64,000 nt of DNA from Thamnaconus septentrionalis. Taxonomy: Eukaryota > Chordata > Actinopteri > Tetraodontiformes > Monacanthidae. The stretch spans positions 4,906,861-4,970,860 of the forward strand of contig CM020501.1 in assembly GCA_009823395.1 (NCBI GenBank). Direction: 5' to 3'. Below, one piece after another: positions 23,665-35,100 of the stretch; positions within the stretch are counted from its first letter, which is position 1; each line of letters begins with the position of its first letter. The position numbers and the translations under genes were made by a program. Below the pieces are notes generated by a model. It searched no databases. It had not been told where the DNA came from and saw only the letters and a list, made by a program, of their open reading frames with translations.

Positions 23665-24535
23665 CGTGGCCTCCTGAAAAATGAAAAGCAGGGACGCTCT
23701 CGCCGTTATGTTTTACCGTCCACGTTCACAGATTAATGGAACCCAGGCGCATACGGTACAAAGCATTAATGTGCGCGGGCGCGCGTACACACACACACAC
23801 AGCTGTGCTAAATGAATACTGTCTCAAACACAAAGGGGGGAGTCAGGGGGTTGCACAAGTCCAAACTCGCCCCGCAGGTCTCTCACGCACTCACATTTTG
23901 GATTACACACGCACACAAAACCGCTGTCAAACGCGCTCGCGTCTAGGATTTAACGTCTTGAATGTTAAAACCACCGCGTATTTTCTTCCGTGTGACAGCT
24001 CAAATGGTCGCATCAATGTGTAGGTTTCGACGGGCGGCGGTTTTTTTTTACGGCCTCGGGCTGTTTCTGTCGACAAGAAAGGCGCAATTGTTTAGACGGC
24101 GTTTGGGCATTTCCCAAATGGGTGCTGTGCCGTTACACACGCACACACGCACACACACACACCGACCTGAACTAGCAGTCAACAACTTTCGAAAAGAGCG
24201 CGAGAATACCTCACGGTGGGGGAAAAAATACACCTCTTACTTACAATCGCAAATGTCAAGCATGTTTTACCATCACAACACAAATGCGTATTCGTTTTTA
24301 TAAAGTTTCCCCAAAGTTTTTAGAGTCGCGCGCGCTTCAATCGCGTTACATCCTACAAAGCGATGGTTAAAAAAAAAGAAAAGAAAAAAAGTCAGAACTT
24401 TGGTTGGTCACGCCAAACTTCTAAAATTTAAACATCTTAGCTTAGCAATTTTAGATGCAAACAAAAGTTACCTGAAAGCGTTTGGACACACGGCTCGGGA
24501 GTTATTTGGGAATGTAGAAGAGAGTAGACCCACCC
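23590..24535 (-). other. emp1: emp1-like 5'UTR exon and first intron
   Basis: The ATG exon begins after TTTTCAG at 23673. A good upstream donor (TTTCAG|GTAAC) ends a non-coding exon at 24472, which I extend to about 24535. A 5' non-coding exon before the ATG exon is usual in the PMP22/EMP family. The outer edge is inferred. Confidence 0.5.
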
Positions 24536-27500
24536 AGCTTTGAATTCTCAACACACACACCACTCTGTTTTCCCTCTGCCTTCCCTCTCTTTCCTCACAC
24601 ACCAAGCCCCACCCATGAAGTTTAAAAATTTTTCCCCTCAATGAAACACCCAGACTTCCAGAGGCTTCAAGTTTCCCATTTCAGCGCCACGCTGTGCGTA
24701 AAAAAAAAGGAGTCAACTCTTCAGGATCAGATGGACATTCAAATAGAATTTGAATGTTCTTGCACCTTCTTTTGCTACATTTCTTTCTTTCATTCTTTCT
24801 TTCTTTCTTTCTTTTTTCTTTCTTTCACACCTTTGTGAACAACTGGCACACCAGCTGTTTACTGTCCTCTATGAATGTCAGCTTTCAAGACTTCTCAGCT
24901 CAAGACTTCTCTTCTTAAGGAGTGCATCTAGTGTCGGGCTGCTTTAAGAAAGGCTTGCCAGGTCATCCAGCACATAAAAAATCTAAGAGGCATTCAAAAA
25001 CAGAAAAAACTCTCTGTGCTTCAGACACTCACTGGGGTGTCTGAAGCACAGAAGCAAGACTGAAGTGAGCTATAGGTTACTACTGTCAATTTATCTCATA
25101 ATCCTTAGAAGAGGCATCACACATTGGTGGACTAAAACTCTTGTAGGCACTTGAATAGGCTTTCATGGTTCTCACGTACTAAAATGTTTAAATAAACCCT
25201 GGTACCTGTATGTGTTATTTTTAGCAGCACTTAAACAGTGTCTTGTCACTGTTCATGTCCATAGGGAAATTCAGGCTTCCTATAGGAGCAACACACAAAA
25301 CTCTAAAGGCGAAGTCAGCAGTATACCAAAAGCATTAATGAGTTCAAAAATAAGAACGAGATATGCAGCAGTTGCCCAATTAAAAGTCACAAGCCATGAG
25401 AATTGTGAGCTGACAGCATAGCTGTATTTTATCATGTTGTGTTTAATGAATAATCCTCACAATGTGTTGACTGATATTTACAGGAGAACCTTTGTTTGTT
25501 TTTCTCTAACGTTTCCCTGCTCTCTTTATGTTATCTCCCTTCTGTCTCTGTCTCTCAATAAAGACCACATGGAATGAAAGTCTCCAATAGGTTTGCAACG
25601 ACTGCTTTATCCTGGAGGTAGGATTGAGATTGACACAATATAATTGCTTCTTTTTCTCTTTTACCTACCACTAACCACTGATAATTTGATGTCAATCACC
25701 CTAAGTTACACGCCTCACTGAGAAAGAAGCGCTGACACTTGCCTGTTCAGGGTCTTCTGTGGCCGGTATAATAATATGAGCAAGAATTAAATGCTCGGCC
25801 GACATGGCTCAGTGCTGAACACAAATAAGGCACAGGGTGGGCAGCCCCTTTGATTTAAGTCAAACAGGAAGAGGGTTGGATTTCACCCTGTGGTTTGGCA
25901 CAGGGCTTACAGTACTGTCGGCTCCCACGTCCTATATGGTTGTTTGTAAAAATCACCAGTGGACTAAGCCCTCTATAGGAACCCTTATGGACTCAGTCTG
26001 AAATAGACATAACAATACTAAAGAACTTTCGAAATACTAAAACAACTACTGCCCTCAAAATGCACAGATTGTACAGTATTACCCAAACAAGTAAGTCAAA
26101 TATAATGATTTTGGTATAAGGAACAAACTCTTCTAGAATCCCTTGATGAATTGAACCTTTTTATTATGTCTCCTGATTGACAATATTATATATTAAAAAA
26201 AAAAAAAAAAGGGGGGGGTTTAAAACATTCTAATAAGTAGGCATGAGACTGTCCCCATTTTTTAACCATGACGTACTGTATCAGATATGTCTGCTTGATT
26301 AATCATTTTTTAGCTTTTCCTTTTAACTTTTCTTGTAAACACACATTTATAGAAAATTACTTCAGCTTGTCTTCTTTCCCAAAAAGGCACATTCCAGAGA
26401 ACATGGTAAATAGTTACACAAAGTAAGAACCCTATTTCATTATCATTGTCAATCATACTTAAATGTCTTTGTCCAATTAAGTGCTCTGAATACTATATAC
26501 AACTAAATACTGCTTTGGAGACTACACAAAAGGGATCGAATGTTGAGGTGCTGTGGCTGTTAACAGCCAAAGGGGCCCAAACCAGGGCTGTGTTGTGTCT
26601 CAGTGGAGTATCAGTAAAACCAGATCAACAATGCATTCTTCACAAGCGCCACAACTCTCCCCGTCTTTCTTACAGCAGCTGAAATGAAAATCCTTTCTGG
26701 TCTTTATAGGCGGGTGGAATGGACTACAGGAAGTGTTTTTTGACAGAGTGGGAGAGGGGGCAAGAGTTTTGAGTACAAGATTGAAACCATTATATCTGAA
26801 CCTTGAGGGTGTGTCATATCCTCACGGCGAATGCTGAGTGGGTACTAAGCAGGTCCGGCTCCCTTTGCGCATCACACTGTGTTCCTGGGGTTCCTCGTTT
26901 CCCACGTCGATCGAAAGAAAAAGGAACCATCCATTTCACAGTGGGCGGTTATCGGAAAGACATTAGATAGAAGTAGATGCTTATTGACTGGAAACAGTAA
27001 AATGTTTCACGAGCGACAACAAGAATGATTTTATTTTTATGACAAACTGTCCATACAGACATTCAGAGCAGTTTTCAATGTATGATATATATATCTGTTA
27101 TTTGTATATCTTTATACAAAACGATTAGAAATATAAAATCAGCAACTAAAATCTGGATCCATGTATTATTTCATTTTCTTTCTCTTTATATTCACTTTTC
27201 TAAAATTTGTCAAACCTGACCAATCAACAAATCTTTTCAAGTTGTAAGTCTGACAATTACTTGTTGGAATGCTATAACTGCCTCCAGACATTATGGTTTC
27301 GACAATGCTTTTTCTCTTGTTCCACAAAACAGTTTTGATTTTTTTTTATGCTGAAGTGATTGACTCATTGTCATCTTTCTTTTATGTTCCAGGCCTTTAA
27401 TGAAGTGCTATCATATGTTTTCAATTCATTGCATTTTGTGGCTCAGTTGTTGTTGTTGTTTTGTGAATCTAAGCCCAACAATACAACAATGCTTTTTGTG

Positions 27501-28094
27501 GTCACCTCACCTCAACACTGCCTAAACATCCTATTCATGTTCTAGTTGCCAGCTCTGAATTATACTTCTCAAAGGTAAGGTCACATGTGCTCCAAGAATA
27601 TGTGTATTATGTCAAAAATGATTGATCAAACATTTGCAATTGTCATGGTATGTCCCTCGCTTAAACTCCCCATGCCTGCAAATTTGTTACAATTCTCTTG
27701 GCTTCTTATATCTTCTTCTTAACTTGGAGAATAGGGAATGTGAAATGTCTTTGAGTAACAAAGGCCCAATTCAGTCATCTGCAGTTCAGCATTTGAAGCA
27801 GTGCTTGAAATCTCAAGAGGAATCTAACTGAATGAAAGTTGATTCAAATAATGACGTCACCAATGTTATGATCTAATAAATAATGACATAAATTTATATA
27901 GCACAGTTTTCACATGTTGCAAACTCTAAAATAGTGTTTCCTGTCATAATTTTCTATTGGTCGGGGTTCTGAATCACGCGTTCCGCCCACTTCCGCTCTA
28001 TCGACGTTATAATTGGGCGGCTGTCGAAGACTCTTAATTAATGCTCTCGTGCCCAGGTGATGCTGTTTTTGCGTTCGCAGTTTAACGTACCGAC
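24536..28094. other. Intergenic region between emp1 and the ZP gene
   Basis: About 3.5 kb, mostly AT-rich, with no reading frame I can assign. It holds a TTTC-type run (24777-24830), a perfect 16-bp inverted repeat (25013-25052) and an A17G8 run near 26194-26218. The last 150 bases probably form the ZP-gene promoter. Confidence 0.5.
28005..28094 (+). promoter_or_regulatory. Possible core promoter of the ZP gene
   Basis: A TATA-like TATAATT (near 28008) lies about 85 bases before the ATG, and an E-box CAGGTG (28054-28059) lies about 36 bases before it. Egg-coat genes are commonly driven through E-boxes by FIGLA; that link is inference from motif and position only. Confidence 0.3.
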
Positions 28095-30612
28095 ATGCCG
28101 TTGATGTCTCGCAGATTGAGCAAAGAGAAATGTTGGGTTATTTGCGCCCTTGTTATCTACCTCGGCTTTTTTCGGTCGTGTCGCGCCGTGAGTTTATGGA
28201 AGCGGGGAGATGTGTTCGAAGGGGAAAATCAGGACGGCGACTTTGAGGAGGCACGCTGGCCCTCGGGGCAGCAGGTAAACCAGAACTCAAACGTGGGCCA
28301 ATCCGACGTGGTCGCACCTGACTCGGCTGACTCGGAGGCGGCTTCCCCGTATTTCAACATCTCTATGCTGGGTGAAAGCGACTTTGCTCTTATCAGCTCG
28401 TCATGGACTGTTGGCAAGAGCAGGCGACGAGGCTCCTCTGGCCCAGACTATTCTCATGAGTACCAGGCTGTCTCCACAGGTCAGAGAACCTTCAAGAATT
28501 TGTTTAAACTTTATACATAAGGAGTGTTATACCAGCAGACCCCTGCAATCTTGAGTGATGGAGGAAGGAAAGGGCATAGAAGATGGGTGGATGTGTTGGT
28601 AACTGCATGGAGCAACAATGCAAAATTAATATGTACTTATTTTTTTAAATTATGGATTTAGGTTTTGACGGAGTCCAAGGGAAGGTTCATGGCCGGTCGT
28701 TTCACTCCAGTCCACATAGGGCCAAGTGGTTGGCCATGAGGCCTTTGGTGTTGTGTGATGATAAGGTCATGACCTTCACTGCCTCTGGAGAAGGATTCAC
28801 ATACTTGTTTGTGAACAGAGGTAAGACGTTTGAGAGCTGAAAGTGATAAATGTCTTCAACAAAATGTCTTTAAAACCCCACAATATTTAGCTCTGTTTTA
28901 AAAAAACAAAACATAACTCTTAGAACACTGAAAAAATTGAAATACAGCTATTTTATGAATTACCTACAATTAATATAATTTCTTCAAATTCGGCAGGCCG
29001 GAATAAATTGCTTAATGGGCCGCGGTTTGCCCATGCTTGCCTTAGGGTCAGCATAATTGTAACTTTTTCATTTATTTATTAACATCGATAATTTGTGTTT
29101 TAATACTGTCCAAAGATTATCATAATGGCTGTCTTTAAGGCTATCACTAGACAAAAGCATAGACTACTGTTTGTTCATGCTTGTTTTGAAAAAAAGGAAA
29201 ATAAATGCATTAATTGATAAGTAACTTCAATCTTCCAGCTGACCAGAGGATAACTGTTTTTCTTTACAGAGGGGGGCTCCCTTATCTCTCTGTTGCAGTT
29301 ACCCTCTTCTTGTGGCTACACAGTGAAAGCATCAGGACAAAGCCTTGAAGTGATTGCGCTTTATGGCGCATGTTACTTAATACAGAAGGTATAAGCATCT
29401 TTTGCCATTCGTTTTTACTCTTTAACATAATGTGTATCCAGTGTTCTTTATTTTGTCGTCTTACCTCTCTTTCAGAATGGGAGTTACATTCTGCCCTTGA
29501 TGTGGCTGGGCAGCCCAATGAAGCTTTCCTGCCCGATGCAGCCGGCCACCCCTGCACCCTCAGTGTTTTGCTCCTCCTCTGCCATGGCAGTGCAGGTGAC
29601 GGGGCAGGAGCCTAATAGACGGACGATGGGAGTTTTAGGTGTGTTGACCAGTGTAGAAAAATTGTGTCTTCAAACCTTTACTTGAGATTGAGAATATGGT
29701 GATTTAAAATGTCAAGACTTAATTTCATGTGGCATGATTTAATTAATCTTTCAATTATTAATGCCTACTTTCAAAATTAAACAAGGTTTGTTGGGTCAAA
29801 AAGTCTTAGTTTGAACTGTACAGTCTTTGGAAAACAAGCGTTTCTCTCACCCAGCCTGAAGTTGCTGTTTTGGATTTCGAAGCGAAGGCGACCATTGACC
29901 ATTTCATTAAGTGTGCAAATATATATTTTTGCAAAACATTCTACATGCTAATAGCCAATTGAATTAAACACAAAATTGCTATTTCAAATCTTTCTGCGGT
30001 TATATTTTATTACAGGCAAATTTAATGTGAATGCTTTACTTGGTAAATCGCAGTAGTCACGGTGGTTGTTGGAAATGCTAAACTCAAAACTCCTGCTCTA
30101 TAATTTGCATCATTATATAGCTCTCTACAGCACATGGTTATTGAAATGACTGACTTGTAAATAACCCTATCATTGTAATTGTGGTCTAGTTGCCTAACAA
30201 CAAGTTGCATACTTGCATAAATCCCTCTCCACACTGCCAGTTGTCAGAGTGATATATGATGTCTGAAAATGCTGTAAATGCCCTGGAAATGTGTATGCCT
30301 TTTCAATTTGGAATTCAAAATCCCTGAATTCCCACAAATAATGTTGTGGTGCAACACTAAATCTCAGCCTTTTATAGACTGAGACTGATTGGAAAAACAT
30401 GCGCTCCACAGTGAACGGAGGCTGGCGTCCATTCATTTCCGCGGAGTGTGCACACCGTGTCCTCTCCGATCCTGGATTTTTTGTCTTCCTCATCCCTCAA
30501 ACTGCTCCCTGTGTCACCACTGGAGTAAGTGACTTACCTTGAATGCTTCAAAAGTCACTGATGTCACTTATATTGCTACACATTTCTGTTTTTTTTTTTT
30601 GTTTTTTTTTAG

Positions 30613-31660
30613 GATGGCCTTCATCTTCACTTCTTGTTGGATGATCAAGTCTACATCTTGTCCTGTCCAACCTCTTTGCGGTTTCCCCTTGTCCAAGATC
30701 CTGCCAGCCCTTCACCCACCTCACCGCCGGTCGCACAGTTTCCTGGATACCCTCAGAATCCCCATCCTGGATCTCAGGTCCCCCAGCTTCCTCAGCTGTT
30801 CCCTCCGTACCACCACGCTCAAGCTAGCCCAGGTAGCGTCGCTGGGCAGCAGACAGGGCAGCAGCAGTCCCTTGATCTCAGTGGGTCTGCTCCCAATGTG
30901 CAAGCCGACTCTACCGACTCAGGTCATCATGATTCTCAGCATTTTCCAGTACTTCATTATCCCCAGGTAAACATGCCCCCTCCCTTCGTCCCATCCCCAT
31001 TTCCCTCTCCTCCCCTTGCTCACCCAGCACAAGCTGTCAATAATTACGGAGTCATCCCGCTCTATCTACCTGCGCCTGACAGCTCATACTATCCGTACGG
31101 ACCGTTTCTTTACCTTAATTCAGATTTTAAGGAGGATCCTGCTTCGACCCCTCAAACCCCTCCTTTTCCTTCATCTTCCCATCCCATCAGGATGCCGATG
31201 CCCAACCAGCCTAACAGTCCCAGTTATTACTTCGGCCACTTTTATCCTCAGAGGCCCGTTTACTTGCCAAGGTTTGCACCTCCACCTCATGCCACAGAAC
31301 AACCTCACACTGGTCCTCAACAGCCCAAGAGACCACACACTTGCCCGTCTTACCGCCACATGATGTGTGGCGTTTACCCGTATCCTCATTATCCGCTCTA
31401 CCCACAGTACTACCCTGTACAGAGCCAGTACCCACCTGCCCCCCATAATGCACAGACACAGCCGCCAGAGACCACCAAAAAGCCCCTCACCACTACCACC
31501 CCCACCACCACTACCACCACCTCCACCACTACGACTACTTCCACTCCCACCATCACATCTACTGCTGAGCCCACCCTGCAGACCCCCTATGTCCAGTGTG
31601 CACAGGAGAGTATGGAAGCCTTTGTGCCTTTTGCTGACCTTAAGTCATTCCAGGTCAGAG
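30613..31660 (+). other. Pro/Tyr/Gln-rich and Thr-rich mucin-like exon of the ZP gene
   Basis: This 1048-base exon starts with the end of ZP-N unit 2 (FLLDDQVYILSCP). A Pro/Gln/Ser-rich linker follows, then repeated Tyr-Pro segments (PYPHYPLYPQYYP) and a Thr tract (about 31480-31560). It ends with the start of ZP-N unit 3 (VQCAQESMEAFVPF). Pro/Gln-rich N-terminal regions are known in fish ZPB-type egg-coat proteins, where glutamines are transglutaminase targets. The Thr run is a likely O-glycosylation stretch. The frame is fully open. Confidence 0.7.
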
Positions 31661-31814
31661 GTCAGTATTTCTCTTGTCATAAGATTATTTCATTTTTTAA
31701 TGCAACATTTGATTTTTCTGAGGATTTTTGAAAAGCTTTAAAATATCTGAAGCTGGCCGAAACCTAAGCTATGGTCTACAACCTTTTTTAAATGTAAGTG
31801 TTTTGCTTAAAAGC

Positions 31815-32138
31815 AAAGTTTTTGGACACCCTTAAAATTTTACTAAAATATAGAGTATTTGACAGAAAACTTTGGGGGGATTTGTTTCAAAAGTTTTGGC
31901 TGCATCAGTCGCACCAACATGTGGAAATCATTTTGTTGTATATGAAGACAAAATAAGAAACCTACTGGTAAGTTCTTGTAGTTCGTGTCCTCTGGATGTG
32001 TTGCAAGGGACGTCACCTTGCCGAAACATCCAGTTATAAGCTGGACAGAACAGTGCATGTGCAACATCTCACAATGTTGATGACGGCACTAAAATAACAC
32101 TTGGAAACACGGATGCACGAGGTGTCCAAAAACTTTTT
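31815..32138. mobile_element. Small non-autonomous DNA transposon (MITE-like)
   Basis: About 324 bases in an intron of the ZP gene, bounded by perfect 16-bp terminal inverted repeats: AAAGTTTTTGGACACC at the left and its complement at the right (32122-32137). It has no coding capacity. The right third recurs at 55722-55862 in the rbfox2 intron, showing a dispersed family. Superfamily not assigned; I see no clear target duplication. Confidence 0.7.
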
Positions 32139-35100
32139 TCCACCATTGGAAAATTAGGGCCAACTTTGCAAAGGTAATGGGAACTCCCAAATGTCCCATA
32201 TGGCCTTCAGATTTACTGAACCGCAGCTTACTCACTCTGACACCACGTCAGATTACCTCAACCACATTCACTTCTGGGAGAATTATGTCTAAAGATCAAA
32301 CATGCATTGTTTATCTTAACAGACAAGGCTGGTTCATGGCACCTGCTGTCTAGAGTGCCTCCATGGTGTGGTTACATGCTGTGGACAGTGGGGAACGATG
32401 GGGTACTCCTTCGCTCTCCTCGACCCGCTTGTCACAGTGAGCCGCAGGTGAGAATAATGCTTCTTTTACCACGTTTTTACATTAGAACATGATTGTCTAT
32501 CCCATATCATACAAATATATATGTGTAATGGGTGTCCAGCCACACAGTTGAGCTGAGGTAGCATTATCGATTACATCTCAGTAAAGATCTTAAGGGATGA
32601 GGTTCTTCTTTAAGATTTGAACTAAAGGAAATCCAGTCTCTCAGTAAAACCTCTCTCTCCTCCTCCTCTGGTTTTCCTATTGCCTCTGCTTCACATTCTT
32701 TATTTTACTGGCTGTTGAGGCCGGCATAAGAAATGTGCTGGAATCTGCTGATGACACTCTTCTGAGCTGTCTGCTTCGAAAACACAAATCTAAGCTCAGT
32801 TTGTACAATCGCTTTATCAATTCACCAATCCCAACAGCACAAACAGAATGCTTAGGCCAAATAAGTTTTTAGTTGTTATAATTTTTAAGGAAAACATCCA
32901 ATCCAAACCATCCACCACAATGTACTGTGTAATGTTGCGAAATCAATGTTGTAGTACCAGTCATTCATTGGATCTTCTTGACAATGCACATGGTTATTTT
33001 AACTTTTCAGAATTTCAGCCCATTAAGTATGTGAACTATTGCCTAACTGCTGAGTGCGGATTATTACACTTTGTAGCATAGGAAACATGAAACGAAAAGC
33101 TTGAATGATGACTTGACAAATCTAAAAACTAATTTAGATATGTCATTTTTCATTTAGAAAAAATACACCTTGTTTAATATGTTACAAATAGAAAATTTCA
33201 GTCATTTTCTTTTTCTTTTTTTTTTCCACTGTGCAATGTATTTATTCTGCTGAGGAGATTACTATTCAGCCATCTACCAGAAACTCAATATTTATTGAGA
33301 AATGGTGAGTCAAGGATTTCAGACATGGCTCTGCTCAATGGCAGACTGCAGGAATCACAGCGAGTTGGCAATGTTTGCTCTTGGCCATTGATTTCTTGTT
33401 CCTTCGGGAACTGTTGGATTTCCCTCGCAACAAATCACCTCAATTTGCCCATGTAACTTTTAAAATGGTTTATTTTGCGTTGTAGTGTTTCTGTTGTTGT
33501 AGTATTGTCCATTGATTGTCCGTGAACATGCCTGCTCACCTTCTTTTGTGTTTGCATTTGTTTTTATCTCTTTCCATCCCTTGACTCTAAATCAAGTTCT
33601 CCATCTGGAGTTATATAACATAGCTGAACTGAAATGAACTAATGAATAAAATGCCTTGCAGTATAATAAAGTGGAACCATGGAAAAACAAAATTATCTCA
33701 GACTGCTGATGCAGGCTGTTTGTACCACTGGAGTGGCTCTCTCTCGAATTGTCGTCGTTTATTGAATGCAGATGATTTTTTTTTAAAGCATCTCTCTCCT
33801 CGTCTTGAACATTGATACCATCTGGAGCATATGTGGCATTTATTCTGAGGCATCTTTACTCGGCAAGCTTTTGTGCTCTGTTTACTGTTCAACCTAACTG
33901 ACTGTACATGCATGTGTACAGTTATAAATACAGTAGTTGTGAAACAGGCCTGGATGTCCTCACTGAATGATTCTTCTCTTTAGGGTCAGTCCACTTCCTC
34001 CCTACCACTGATGTTTTGGGACCAATCTTTGAAGCAGCACAGGACTTTGGACTTGCAATGCCCAGATACCCAAACTGGTCCTGAAACTGCTGAACCAGTC
34101 ATCCCAACTGTGTCACCAACTCCCCCAGCACTACCAGGAGCGAAGTCTACCAGGAGCCTGTTGTGCCAAAACCTAGTGTCTACTGTTCGTTACACCAAAT
34201 GAATGTGGAACTTCCTGCTGGTCCCATTTCTGAGGTAGTGCTGAAAGGTGGGTACCTGAAAAGTTTTGGGCCAACCACATTTGTGTGATTAGTGAAACCT
34301 AGAGAAAAGGCTCAGGGCTTTCTACATTGCTAGAGACACTAGCTATGTTGATTTAAAAAAAAAAAATAAAAAGTTTTTTTTTTTGGATCAGTGGAAACAA
34401 GTTGCCCGTTGTTTTTTCTTCTGTGAACCTTTTGTTACTCTTTAGGAGAAAATGGCCATACAGTTCTTCTACAACTGCTGCTATTGTGGCATCTGCTCAA
34501 AGCAACAACTATTCTTTACCAGCCAAAGTAACTTTTTCTTTGAGTCTCCTTGAACAGATTGTCAGAGGCGCTCTGTAGCTCGTTCCGTTTGTCACAACTT
34601 CTATTGTACCTCTGACCTTTTTACCAAAAGGAGCAATATTTCAGATTGAAATCTGAGCATGGATGCTTGACTGATTCTGATCTGAAAAGGGGCGGGGCTA
34701 GATATCAGCTTGGTTTTTTTTTGGATTGACACAGTTTTAAACTATTCACGTTCTGCAATATGAAACATATAATTTTTGTTTTTTTTTTTTTTTTTTTCAA
34801 GACTTAACAGGAAGCCAAATAAAACTCCAGGATGCCCCAAAGGACTGTGGGTATTCTGCAAGGGAGGGCACAAATGGAAAAATCCACTTGAGCCTCCAGT
34901 TGCACTCGCATTGTCATATGAGCGTGCAGGAAAGTATTGACTTTGATCTGAAATTGTCTACATGACCTTTTTTTGAAATTGGACATTTGGACGAGTCATT
35001 ATTCCTTTTTTCTTACTCTCAAAGGGTAAAATGTACATCATCACTGTTGTCTACATGACACAAAGCGAGAGACGGGAGGCCCAGGTTTCCTGCCCGGTTC

